This document shows, in pieces, positions 10,897-22,274 of a stretch of DNA of 61,502 nt. This DNA is from Clavulina sp. PMI_390 (lineage: Eukaryota > Basidiomycota > Agaricomycetes > Cantharellales > Hydnaceae), in assembly GCA_015039315.1 (NCBI GenBank), contig WIDE01000147.1, positions 1 to 61,502 on the forward strand, read 5' to 3'. Each line of letters opens with the position of its first letter. Position 1 is the first letter of the stretch. Below the pieces are notes generated by a model. It was not told where the DNA came from. It was given only the letters and a program-made list of their open reading frames with translations, and ran no database searches. A program made the position numbers and the translations under genes.

Positions 10897-13069
10897 ATGC
10901 CCAAGAAGAAGCGCTTCGTGGTGGGCGAATCCCAGCCTACGCTTGCACAGTTCATGCGGCCGATGCTCTCTCGTCCACGGACACCGCAGAATGCAGCTGG
11001 TTCATCAAAAGCCAGCGCCATTGACTTGAGCTCCCCATCTCCTCCCACTTCCTCCCCGAAACGTCTATTGAGTGCCTCTAAATCCAAGAAACGAAAGCCA
11101 CCGCCTCGTCGCTCTGCTCCCGGGCCCTCTGGTGAATCGGACGACGACGAGTGGCTACCACAGGCCAAGAAACGCAAAAGAGCGAGTGCTCCAAATAGAA
11201 TTTATCGAGGCGACTACGGTAAATATATTGTATGCTATATCGTTTGAGGCTCTGTCTAACACTTTCTGCAGAATCATCTCCATTTGAGTCAGACCCTCAG
11301 AATCCCGTTGCTGGCCTATATACACCACCTCCGACGACCTCTCAGCGTCAATTACGTTCCCCTTCCTCCCATCAGGCCTCCTTTGCTCTACCGGTTTCTC
11401 CCATTGACCCCCCACTCCCCTCTCGCACGCCATCTCCCGTCCCTCACCCTCCTTCATCTCAGGATCGAAAGGATTATGATGACCCCTTGAAGAGAAACAC
11501 TCCCAGCATCAATGATTTACAGAGCCTCTGTCTTGCTAGCTCGCCCCAACCATCCGGATCTGGACTTCATATGTCTGATAATGACCAATTAGAAGATAGC
11601 ATGGAGGACGATATTATCCCATCTTCTCAGACACAAATGCTCGATTTTCGCATTGTCCATCGCGTTTCAAAAGTCCGTAAAAAAGTCCGTAATGATGATG
11701 TGCTCGATGAGACCGAGAACCATCCTCCGATAATTTCTCCTCAAAAGAAGAAAATCGCTACACCTTCCCCTTCTCCTTCGCCACTACAAAGTCCCCAACG
11801 AATTCGATCGCTGGACGAATCTCCTCGGCTACTATACCGCACACCATCGCCTCCGCCAGCTCCAGCCTCACAGTCAACCGAGATTAGTGTCACTAATCAA
11901 CCTGTTACGCCTTCCCAGCGCTCTGCCTCCTACATACCCTCTTCCCAAACCCCTGAAACTCTCCGAATCACGGACACTATCCTTCTTCTCCCCATGCGCC
12001 CTCTTGGCGCCATCCAACCTGCCCCTCGATTAGAGAAAGCCTCCCAGAGGGTTTCATTTGCAGAGCCCCAATTCCTCAGCCCTCCGGTTAGGAGAAGTTC
12101 TTCTCCAGAGAACGACGATACCCCGTCCCAGCGGCGTCTTCGGGGTGCCACTTCCTCCCAAGCTCGAGCCGACCCTTCCACACAGTCTGGCTCGCAAACC
12201 CAACTGCACACACTCCGTGAGGAGCCCGCGAACGATATCCAGGCCGTCGAAAGCACTCCTTCTGAAGACGGGTACATCAGCGCGGACGAGGATAGTGCTC
12301 ACAGCTCAAGAATCAAAACCGTGGGCTCGCCATCCAAAGGCAAGCAAGAATACCGCCTGGCACCCCAGTCACTCTACGAGTACGATACGCTTGATGAGGA
12401 TATGGATACTATTTTCAAACGGCCTGGTAATCCTGCATCGGCTATGCATCCTCGGCCCTCGTTGTTGGATGCTTTTGCTGCAGCGAAAGAGGAACCTGAC
12501 GAGGACGATCAACAGCCTATCGTGCTCTCCCCTGTTCGACTCTCATTTGACGACACCGAGTTCCCATCCCAATCTGGGGCTCACTCTCATGCAACAATAC
12601 GGAGGAGGGGCTTTCCCTCTCACGAATACCGGCTTGCCTCTCATTCCTTATATGAGCCGGAAAGCCTCGATGTCCCCGCCCCCACTAATCCGAGAACTCT
12701 CTTGTCGTTGAAACAGCCTTTTCTTCCTAAGTCTGCTTCGCCGTCAAGAAATACCTCGACCTCTGTTAAGGAACAAGCAAAAGAGAAGCTCTCGCGCTCA
12801 AAGTCGCCGGTCAGAGTTGCTACAGGGCACAGACCGGCGCCCTCCCCACAACAATCCCGTTCAAGCCTGCGAAGCGAGAGTGATGCCGGATCACATACCA
12901 GCTCAAGTGCAGCGGTGAGAAAACAGTATCCACACCTCCTACCAATGATGCTCACATATTTGTACAGTCTCAAGCAGAACTTCCCTCAGATATTCGCAGG
13001 ATGCTCTCCGACTCTTGGGACAAGGACGAATGGGATGACTTTAACTCGAGTCAATTCAGCCAAATCTGA
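10897..13069 (+). CDS. low-complexity nuclear protein with N-terminal PIP-box-like motif
   Basis: I do not recognise the family. Three exons (10897-11218, 11272-12914, 12968-13069) encode 688 residues. Residues 1-6 are MPKKKR, and residues 13-20 read QPTLAQFM, close to the PCNA-binding consensus Q-x-x-L-x-x-F-(aromatic/M). A basic stretch (QAKKRKRA) follows near 95-105. The bulk is disordered and rich in Ser, Pro and SP/TP dipeptides. A short motif, EYRLA-x-x-SLYE, occurs twice (12348-12380 and 12624-12656). The C-terminus is acidic and aromatic (SWDKDEWDDFNSSQFSQI) and comes from a separate last exon. The shared promoter with dUTPase suggests a role linked to DNA replication or repair; that is inference. 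The gene structure is well supported; function is unknown. Confidence 0.75.
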
Positions 13070-13195
13070 ACATTATCTTGTCGTTATCGCGCCATAATTT
13101 CGCTATCCACATCGTTATTTCGTTGCTCATCTAGACGACTCCTATTTCTTGCTTCTCATGCTCCTCCTATCTAGTACGCAGCTATTACTTCGTTA

Positions 13196-14045
13196 TCATG
13201 CATTGTAGTATATCCTGTCCGCGACATCATTTACAATCCAATCTAATGCTTCGGATACATTGCGGCCACTGACAGCGCTGCAGGGCATGATTCGCCAGTT
13301 ATGGCTTCGTATTGCCGGTAGGGAAAGGGCCTAAGTCACGTATGTAGCACATACAATCAGTAGCCTTACTATCAAGGAAGTCTATACGCATGCTCACTTC
13401 ACTGATTTCTGGGCCCGTCATCGCACCATCGAGGTCCTGCTTGTTTGCGAGCACAAGGAGACTCGCCCCTGCCAGCCGCTATGTCCCATAGTGAGATTGT
13501 GAGATCCTCACGGATGGGGTGGATCTTGTTCACATACATCTTCTTTGAGTAGAGAGTGGAGCTCCTCCTTGCAGTCTTGCATGCGCATCCGATCCGCAGA
13601 GTCGACGACCCAGACAAGGGCATCGGTCTGCTCAAAGTAATTTCTCCAATACGGTCGAAGGGTACGCTGGCCACCAACGTCCCCTGCACGACCAGGTGAG
13701 GTGATAGCTTCACGTGAGCTTCAATGTTACTTACATATGTTTAGAGTATATCTGTCATGGGTGCTGAGATCGGGAACCGGCATGAGAGACAGGAGATTTG
13801 CATCTTACTTGCCATGGATAAACGTTTTAATCTCGAATCCCAGAGTTGGGCTCACAGAGTTGATATCATCTCCATTCAATCGTTTTAAGATTGTCGTCTT
13901 TCCTGCGTTGTCAAGCCCTCTGAGTGAAGCAAACTCAATCGACGTCTTCCTCCTCTTTCGGCCGAGGAAACACATCTCACAAGAATAAAACTCGCATTTC
14001 GCGCTCCTTTCGCTGGTTCTTTCGTATAACTGTGAGGAGTCCCAT
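13196..14045 (-). CDS. ARL2: ARL2 small GTPase (tubulin-folding pathway)
   Basis: This is an ARF-like GTPase that acts with the tubulin cofactors and is needed for microtubule formation (Alp41/Cin4 in yeasts). Six exons (13981-14045, 13809-13919, 13735-13751, 13538-13683, 13398-13478, 13196-13330) give 184 residues, the same length as human ARL2. Motifs: [18 protein letters not shown] at the N-terminus, G1 GLDNAGKT (23-30), switch I Thr47, G3 WDVGGQ (65-70), G4 NKQD and G5 CSAVSG. The third exon is only 17 nt and encodes YTLNI plus part of the conserved Trp codon. The 13-nt-scale gap would be missed by most predictors. Confidence 0.95.
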
Positions 14046-14145
14046 GATGTGCAGATGCCGCCAACGGTAGCGAGGAGAAGATGTCACGATCCCGTAAACA
14101 GTGACAAGCAAAAAGATCCACAAGCACATGGAAGAGCAAAAAGTG

Positions 14146-14228
14146 AGCAAGATCTCGGAATTGAACCAAGGACCTCGCGATTACTGCCTAGTTGCAATCG
14201 CACGCTCTAACCGCTGAGCTAATCCTGC
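14146..14228 (-). tRNA. tRNA-Cys (GCA) with a 10-nt intron
   Basis: The minus strand folds into a full cloverleaf. The acceptor arms are GCAGGAT and ATCTTGC with one G-T pair. The D arm is GCTC/GAGC, the anticodon stem TGCGA/TCGCG, and the T arm CTTGG-TTCAATT-CCGAG. The loop reads TTGCAA before a 10-nt insertion, CTAGGCAGTA, placed one base 3' of the anticodon, the canonical tRNA intron position. The anticodon is GCA. The discriminator is T, the usual identity base for tRNA-Cys. A T-run follows on the minus strand as a Pol III terminator. It lies about 100 bp upstream of ARL2. Confidence 0.93.
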
Positions 14229-16932
14229 TTCACATGCTATGCTCAGGGTACAATAGCTCAGCACTGATCATTGCAGCAAGGCGCAGACAGCTACTCTAGT
14301 TTCTACCTCTTTGCATGCCTAATCATTCAACAACATTCTAGCGACGAGCTGAGATATATTTCAACTTGGACAAGGCCTTCTGTGCCTTTCCACCTGCAAG
14401 GAACAGTGCTTCTGCTTCGCATGCACGACAACAAAACGCTCGAGGTTCTCGGGTCCACCAGAACTCTGATTAAGTAGAGCTCTAGTGCGTTCATCATGTC
14501 GGGGCAAGATAAATATGAATGAAAGGCAAGCAGTGGACGAGCAAATGTAGTTCCCACGACCTCCCACAATTCTATTCAACGATCGCTCTCTGCCAGCAAA
14601 ATTGGTGCTCTTGTAGTCGAGGAGATACTCATATACAAGCCCTCTCAAGACGTTCGTTTCACGGCCCTAATATAAATACTCATGCTATCACTTTAGAGCC
14701 TGCTCATATGATGTGGGTCTCGAGCAGGGGTCAACTGCCCCTGGAACGGCCAGGACCCCTATGTCACGCGCTTGGAGCTATATTCACCAGAGTTCGTGAT
14801 GATATTTTTTGCCTCAACCGTGCTTAGGAGCGCGCGTCAACGGATAGGCCCATCCCGTTTCGGGAGTGATTGGCCCAGAATTTTAGCACGTCAAAGGACC
14901 CTTGCCATACGGTGCATGCAGCCATCGCATGTCAGAATTCAGTCTGTCTGGACAAGCAAAGTTCGATATGGGGCGAATCTCGGCTTCTCATGCACAGCGT
15001 AAATCCGCGAAACGAGTGTATGCATGTCCTGAAACTGGCCACAATGACTCGCGCCGTAGCGGACGTTAGCTCGCTATCTCCGGTTCGACAGTCAGACTAG
15101 CTCGGCGGTTAGTGCGGTGAAACGTGATCAGCATGGGTGCGAGTCATCAATGAATAAGGCGGATTTTGAGCGATTTCTTTTTTGTTTTCTGAGGAGGACT
15201 CCTACTCGGCCTCCTTTCAATTACTAATGCAGACCGCGCGTTCCAGGCTCGCTTCATCGCTGTGGCGCATGACGACGCCCTCATCTCGTCCGCCGCACGT
15301 TGGTCTCCTCCACAACCTTTGGCTATTGTGCATCGTACGTGGCGATCTATCTCCCTTACCCGCTGGCTATGAATGTGCGGCACAACGTCCCTCCCCCAGT
15401 TATCGACACCGAGCCTGGTTTGGATCTACCCGATCTCAAGATGGCTATATCGAATAGATCTTGCCCCACCCATGAGTCAGAATCAGAGTTCCCGGGATTC
15501 TGGGGCAGACAGTCGGCACGTCGGCTTTTGGGGCGCGTGCGGCATACAAGAAAAACTGCCCCCGCGCTCCACGCTCACCTTGCCCCCCTTGCCAACGGAA
15601 CCGACCGTAATAGTGGAGCTTGGTCTGTCAGTTGCACTAGAAGGGCTTGAGGTGGCAATCATTGACGGGGTGAACCGCCCATTCCGCGCAACGATGAGTT
15701 TCGGAATTCACAAAAAAAGGATAGCGCGGCAACTCAGGCCATTGTGTTTTTCGATCAAATATGGAATCGCCTGCCTCCATTGTACCCCAAGCGGGTCGTC
15801 GACGGTCCCGCCCTAATGAAGGAGTGAATGTAATATTCTATCTCATAATTATGGAACGGGTTCTCGAGAAAGGACCAATTGCCCGTCGACGTCAATGGTT
15901 TCCGGGACCGTTGCCAGAGTTGACAGGAGGGTCCAAGGACGAAATGGGCGCCGGGGGAGGGGAGGTACGTCAAGCCGTTGTCGTTGTCGTTGTTTCAGAT
16001 CCACGATCCTCAATGAACTGCAAGCACAGATCCCAGATCGAATCTTCCGAGTGACCGGCACGGTCAGCCTGCGTTCTGAATAGGATTCGTGCCGAGGCCG
16101 TTGCGAACGCTTAAACCCCCAGCGTCATATTTCTCCTGAGTTTTTGTATGAGGCCATGCAAAGATCGGTGCGCCTTCTTCTGTATGGAAGATGTCAACCC
16201 ACTCAGGAGATCCCAGCGCATCTAACTAACTCTGGCCCATTGAATGATTAACACTGTCGTCGGGAGATCCGAGGAGGCCGCCGATCCATATACAGTAAAG
16301 ATATATGCAAATACAGTCTATAAATGTGACATGCTGATGACGGCGCGCACACCCGGCAACGGGCCACGATTCGATGAAACAGGGAAACGGCGCGCCGCGG
16401 GGCACGGAACCAAAAGCCCATTCCGACAAAAAGCCCTCACTCACACAGAATCATTCTCGAGAAGCGAATCATGACAACGAACGATACATATTCGATTTTG
16501 GATATCCCGAAGACGACAGTGAAACACAAAGGCATTCCTCGATGATCGAGGTTTGCAAAGAAGAAAAGAGAGAGAGAGGCTAAGAATACAGTGGCGCGGT
16601 GCAGATCACATTACGTTCGGCTACTAAAATAACGTATGGGCGGCGGCGGGTAGTAGGTGGAGAAAAAGTTTTGTGACGAAAGAGGAAGCGATGCAGTATT
16701 AGGAGGCAGTGGATGGGATGCAAAAAGTGCGATCGAGTCGAGATGTATGCAGTCGAGTAGAGAGTCTGGGTGATGAACGAAATAGGGTAGAGTCGCGAGC
16801 GGGCACCGTGACGCGCCTTGTGCCACCCAATTTTGAAGGCGGCTTTACTGGAGCCAGTCGCCGCACAGCAGCAGCCGACTCCTGGGGCGAGCGCCCAGAG
16901 CGAGGGGATGGAAGGGGGGAGAATAGGAGCGC
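14229..16932. other. gene-poor interval
   Basis: No protein gene could be supported. Open frames of 60-150 codons occur on both strands, but they overlap, lack splice-consistent extension and match nothing I know. A tRNA-like pair of Pol III A and B boxes lies at 15098-15145 without a foldable cloverleaf. The interval may be decayed repeat DNA. Confidence 0.5.
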
Positions 16933-17255
16933 TTATACGCGCATGCCCATACGCGGCTGAGACGCGTTGCACCAGGGGCAAGTGTTGATGGGGTCGAGGG
17001 TCTCGATTTCGCGGTGCGGTCTTAGAGAAACAGGAGAGTCAGCAACGCAAGTCATGGAGGGGCGAGATGAATAAATGCTCACAGTCGCTTAGTGCGGCAG
17101 CTCTCGGGATTACGAGCGCAGAGGCGGCAGTTTGCCTGGTTGTGGGCAACTGAGCGGCGGCAGTCCGATTGGTAGCAATCGACATCCTTTTGGATTTTGG
17201 TGTGCGAGTGGCTGCAAGCGCGGAAGACAGTGGTGCAGTGGACGTTGTAGCACAT
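16933..17255 (-). CDS. small Cys/His-rich putative zinc-binding protein
   Basis: Two exons (17083-17255 and 16933-17020, intron 17021-17082 with GTGAGC donor and CTAAG acceptor) give 86 residues. The protein begins MCYNVHCTTVFRACSHSH and has about nine cysteines. They are spaced in pairs (DCYQSDC, NCRLC, then SC), ending with a CPWC knuckle after a short linker. This resembles a class of short, uncharacterised Agaricomycete proteins whose Cys/His pattern suggests metal binding; I recall the pattern but cannot name the family. No signal peptide is visible. TATATAA on the minus strand at 17503-17509 is a possible TATA box. The regular cysteine spacing across the splice junction is the main evidence that the gene is real. 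Confidence 0.65.
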
Positions 17256-17502
17256 TATGCAAGAGAGTATGGGGGATGGGTATGGGAATTAGATCTGCAG
17301 GATGTGCCAAAAAAATATGTCAGACGACGCGTCCAAGTGACGATGAGCAAGCAAGTGAAGCGTACCAAACGAGTTTGTGCAAGTGGACAAGAGCTGACTC
17401 AGTCTCAAGCGCGGTCTGTAAAAGGCGGCTTGGGTGGTTGGGTTGGTTGTGCTGGTGATGAAGGGCAGTGATAGGGGATGACGGTGGTCGACGAGCGAGG
17501 TG

Positions 17503-17509
17503 TTATATA
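17503..17509 (-). promoter_or_regulatory. TATA box candidate for the Cys-rich gene
   Basis: TATATAA on the minus strand lies about 250 nt before the ATG at 17255. It would imply a 5'UTR of about 220 nt, so the assignment is tentative. Confidence 0.35.
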
Positions 17510-18811
17510 CAGCATTGCCAAGTGGTCCAGCCTTTCTTTCAGGGAAGGATGAATGGAGCAAATGGAATGCGCGAAAGAAGTTCGCGTTTGCCTTTCCGCG
17601 CCACTCAATGGCCTTTCTTTTCCCAAAGATGGATGGAGATCAAAGGCGTCAGAGAGATGGGTGGCAAGGCATGGAGGAGCAATGAGCGGGACCCTCGATG
17701 CGTGACATTGTGACACCGGTCACCCCTGCCTTTCATGCTGAGAAAGGCAATCGGCGTCTGTGAAGGAAATCGGGAGCTAAATTTCATCGGTGGACGAAAC
17801 GCCTTTGTCCATCCAGATTCGGCCTTTGTATGTGATCCGAGATGTAATATTTAGAAGCTTCAGCTCTGGCATCATATTATCATCATCAGCAGCACAAAAA
17901 AGCTTCTGAACCAGCAACGGTCGCGACCACCTTCCGCTCTGACTCGCAACGAATCCCAGGCGGTGGAGGATTTACGGAGCGAGCAAACTCAAACGTCGGG
18001 CCATGAAATATCCCCGCACGATTCTGGTTGCTTTGCTACGGAGTTTTTCTATGCTAATGTTGATCATGCTGCTCCTGGGGTCGCACGTCCAGTCCACCGT
18101 TCTTATCGTTGAGAATCAGATTCACAAAGCTGATCTCACAAGAGACTGTTAGGGATGAGAAGCGGGAGGATCGTCTGTCGGGCTAGACCGGTCTGGCAGC
18201 CCGGTGCAAGAAAAACCCTCGACTCCGTTCCAGCCGCCGAGCGCTGACAGGCCCGCGGGATGTCCTCGCTGGGGTAGGCAAAAATATACCGCCCCCCACG
18301 TTCCTTTGATATTCCCGAAGCCTCGTACACATGTGACGTGGGGTGCGTCCTTTGTTCATGATGCGGGTGCTTTTCTTCAGGGAACAACTGCGAGCAACCC
18401 AGCCAGATACCCGTCGCTATCACACACACATACCAAAGAGATCCACATGGTCACTTTTTCTCTTGCTTGCCATCGTTTTGGACCCTCAGATATCACAGTA
18501 ACCATCATATCGGGCTTTGTTAACTCTGCGGTAATCCCAAATATGGACCAAAGCTCGTCGCTCAGTTGATATATCGATATGAAAGCTCCGACAATGGGTG
18601 GTGCTTCCGAAACTGCCACGAGTTTGCGATGAACAATCTACTGGGTATTACAAACTGATCCACAGTGGTGGCCATCAGCAATGATAGATCAATTAATTGC
18701 AGTCGTTCGCGGGTACTTCCAGGCCTGCTTGAAGATCTCAGCGAGCTGGGCCTATTCAACTTTAGGTTCGAGTCGAGTCACACGTGTTTTTGCACACAGT
18801 CACGCCGAAAC
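17510..18811. other. intergenic region upstream of coilin
   Basis: Only scattered short frames occur here. Nothing supports a gene. The part next to 18812 serves as the coilin promoter and 5'UTR. Confidence 0.5.
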
Positions 18812-20870
18812 ATGCGCATTCGAGTCTTGTCGCGCCCACCACTGCCCACCATCAAGGCATGGTTTGCGGTTCCCGATAGCAACAACAATGCGGGACCTTC
18901 CTCTTTGCTCCAGCACGAACTCCCCATCAGCACCATCAATGACCTGAAGTTTGCTCTTTGCTCAAAGATCCACGATTTAACGAACGCTGCCGGTCCTGCC
19001 GAGATCAAGCTCCTGCTTGATGACTTTGAGTTGCTGGATCAGAGTCCAATCGAAGTTCTAAAAGATGGGGATCTTGTAATGTACGTCTTTTCATTTTATG
19101 CTCCCTTTGTCTCTTGCTCAAAACGCGTTGAGATAGCATCCAGCATTCGTCATTGAGACCCTCCAGCATCTACTCGGGTATGCCGTTTCTATCATGGAAT
19201 CCACATTACTATTGCGCTCATTTAGCCGACTTTCTTTTGGTTGCAACCCAATTCTAGGCCAATCAACCTCGAGCCCCGCACCCCACCAAGCCCGGCCAGT
19301 GGCTGTTCCGAACGAGTCACGAAAGCGCAAAAGGGGTGACAATCCCCCACCAGCTTCCAACAAGCCTCTTATCCCAAGATCGCTTCACCGCTCTTCACCG
19401 CCTCCCATTTCTTCTTCATCATCATCCTCGTCGGAGTCGTCGACATCGTCGTCATCTTCGTCTTCATCATCTGAGAGTTCTAGCTCACTATCCACATCGT
19501 CTTCTGAAGATGATGATTCCGATTCCTCCAGTTCGTCATCATCTCCATCAGTGTACCATGCAAGACACCCCAAAAGGTGCGAGAAAGATCATAGCAAACC
19601 GCGCTCCCGTCTCAACCATATAAATGTTTTAGGGCGGTGGTCAGGCACACCCTTCCCGAAGAGTTGTTTACACCTTCGACACCTCCTGTTCCTCCTGGTT
19701 TGGGCAAGAAATCAACCCAAAGTAGGAATCGCCGACGCCGAGTTTTGCGTGCAGCGCGTAGAGAGAGCGAAGGCGTCACCAGCAACCTGAAACCTCCCAC
19801 CTCCGAGAGTAACGAAACCTTTACTGCTTCGACCGCAAATGTCAGCACGGCCATGGAACTATCCCTTCATCCCTCGTCTACTCCTGTACCAGATCGTGCC
19901 TCGACCACCGACACAGCTCCACTTCCACCACCGCCAAGCTACAGTCTCAGAAATAAGAATAAACGCCGTGGATTCAAAGAGGCTATGGAATCTGTGATCC
20001 CAACGCGAATAACATTTCAGAACGGGCAAGCTACGGAGGCCGCTCCTGTTCCTCGAGCATTACCTTCGTCTCTTCCTGCTTCCAGGACGAGAGGTGAATC
20101 TGTTGGGCCTGAAATCGGAATGACAACACTTGATTATGGAGAGCCAGATATGGATGTTGATGACGATCTGGAACAGGAGTCACCCGTCGTCATCGAGAGC
20201 CTTCTTCGCGCCATGGATCCTGCGTCCTCATCCAAGGGGAAGAACAAGGCGACAACTCCTCGTGCGACAGCAGACCTTGTCCCACCCTCTCGGCAGAAGA
20301 ACCTTCCAGCAAATATAATCGTGACCTCCATTGATGTCGAGGCAGACCTGTGGGGAACTTCGCAACCGGATAGATCAGCTGAACCGATGGAAGTAGTTGT
20401 CGCAAACGAGACGCAGCCGGTAATCTCCTCTTCTGCAGCATTAGCAGGAGCAGTCTCTGTCGATTGGACTAGAGTGGATAACGACTGGCACTCATTCCCG
20501 CCAGTAGCGAGCGTCGACTCCCTACAAATAGGGAACATTGTTGCATGGCAGGTGAGTGTATAATTTGTTCGCCGTCTTCTCGCCATCGTCACAGGCACTC
20601 ACCCATATCTATGTATTATAACGCATCGTTATGCAGGAACTCGGTCTCGACTATACGACATATTCGCCAAAGATGCTTGTTATACTCGGACATATCCTGC
20701 GACTACCTGAACCATCCTCATCTAGCCCTACGGTAACGATTCGCCGCATTGTGCGCCCGGTGTACGATGACAATGGGGAGGAGATTGTGCCCGAGGACTT
20801 AGAGGCGGAAACAGAGGAAGATGTAGTAGTTGAACAAGTCAGACATTGGCGTATGTTTCAGCACGTTTAG
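18812..20870 (+). CDS. coilin homologue
   Basis: Coilin is the scaffold of Cajal bodies, where spliceosomal snRNPs mature. Exons 18812-19080, 19137-19177, 19258-19576, 19633-20551 and 20637-20870 encode about 593 residues. The N-terminal domain (1-93) shows the coilin pattern: MRIRVLS-PPLP-IKAW, then DLKFALCSKI, LLLDDFELL, SPIEVLKDGDLV. A long Ser/Asp/Glu tract (DNA 19405-19555) and a basic segment (RNRRRRVLRAARRE) follow. The C-terminus (DWHSFPPVASVDSLQIGNIVAWQELGLDY) matches the atypical Tudor region of coilins. The last junction is uncertain: a 43-nt intron at 20851-20893 would move the stop to 20925. The gene runs tail to tail with the RNase T2 gene. Confidence 0.8.
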
Positions 20871-21002
20871 CGTGTCTGTGGACCTCTACGCAGTTCCTTC
20901 GAATCATGTTGTTCATCGATATTGATGAGGCGATTTGGGACCGAGGATTTTTTTGGATACCCTATCGCCGCAAGTCCCAGGTCTATTATCTATCAACTTT
21001 TA

Positions 21003-22274
21003 CTAACAAGTGGCCAGGATACACTGTTGAGAAGGTCCAGGAGTCCCTTTGGGAACATACTGGATCGATGCTGGGCAGCTCGATGATGAAACACCCTAGG
21101 AACATATGCGTATTGATAAGGAATTAGGCACAGTAGCATCAGTATTGAAGCCAGTGTACGTACCCTGCTGGTTCCATGGAACTTTCCATCCACCAAACTT
21201 CCCTGGATCTCATAGTTATAATACACTTGTGTGATTCTTCCAGCCGTATCGCACACGACCGAAGCGTTGAACCCAGTCGCCTCGAGGAGGGCATTCTGAA
21301 CCTGAACAAGAGTGTAGTTATGATGCGTGGTGGGGACGATGTTTTGGCGGGCAAGGAACTCATAGGTCGGGAGACCTCGGTAGAGTCCGACTATGCGTTT
21401 GATATACGCGATGACTTCGTAGCTCTTCGAATGTTCCTCGGTGGTGAAACAAGAGGGCTCCAGAGTCGAGATACATGTGCCGTGCTTGTTCCATTCGTGC
21501 TGAGGAAAACTCAAGTTACTGAAAAGGATAAAAAGTGGGCGAAGATCAGGCTCACCTCCCACTAGAAACATCACATACTTATCGTTAGCAGATACTCAGA
21601 GGAGCGGAACAAGAGTCAGGACATACTAGAAGTTCGTTGGGGCCAGTGTTATTGAGCCAGAACTATGCCCCAGTCAGTAAAGAGCAAGCAACTCCGACAA
21701 TCCACGTACCTTGTTCATGTAGCCGAGTAGTTCATATTCGCCTGCCTGTTTAAGAATCTGCGGAGATATACGTGAGATCTCGAACGCTGTTGAGGTCTAC
21801 CAGCTTACGAACCTCAGTGACGTTATAGACATTTCGGCTGGGATCGCAGGACGAGCTATATGTGAGGTCACAGTTATCAGGCCAGAGACCTGAACCACCA
21901 AGACAAAAAATTTCGCTGAGCAGGCATGATTGGCGACGATTCCTTCCCACTTGCCGTGAAGTGTCCAAACGTCCTTGGGGCCAACATCTGGAGTGTAGTA
22001 CCATAGCTGGGTGGACAAGAAGAGCCCACCCGGATAGTTATAGCAGCAGCTGTCGGCTTGTACAGTGGTATTCTGACAAGAGATCTATGGGGCAGGTTCC
22101 AAGTGAGAGGTGGCGCGCACTGTGATGGAAAGCAGACGGGAATCATACAGGACCGTGGTCGGCACACTTGGACCACGCAGGCAGACTTCCCCAGGGATCA
22201 AAAGGGCTTGATGAAGGGCTTGCCGATGCGCATTGAGCGAAGATAGTAGCAGCGAGAGCAATGGCAGCAAACAT
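21003..22274 (-). CDS. secreted ribonuclease T2
   Basis: This extracellular or vacuolar endoribonuclease cuts RNA to 3'-nucleotides through 2',3'-cyclic intermediates. Eight exons (22149-22274, 21955-22084, 21813-21889, 21710-21757, 21627-21662, 21556-21561, 21164-21499, 21003-21095) give 283 residues. A signal peptide (MFAAIALAATIFAQCASA) is followed by CAS I, LHGLWPDNCD (His85), and CAS II, HEWNKHGTC (142-150, His142 and His147), with the usual cysteines. Two features are unusual: intron 21890-21954 has a GC donor inside CAS I, and exon 6 is only 6 nt, encoding Trp-Glu directly before CAS II. The conserved W-x-HEW pattern of RNase T2 supports that exon. Confidence 0.92.

Noticed and set aside
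15182..15816. Overlapping open frames of 90-150 codons in the gene-poor interval
   Set aside because: Several frames on both strands overlap, composition is unremarkable, no splice-supported extension exists and no domain is recognisable.
19385..19573. Acidic Asp/Glu-rich minus-strand frame opposite coilin
   Set aside because: It is the complement of the coilin Ser-rich codon repeat and has no independent support.
20851..20893. 43-nt terminal intron in coilin, extending the stop to 20925
   Set aside because: Not fully excluded, but it is shorter than nearly all introns here and adds no recognisable sequence. Kept only as an alternative.
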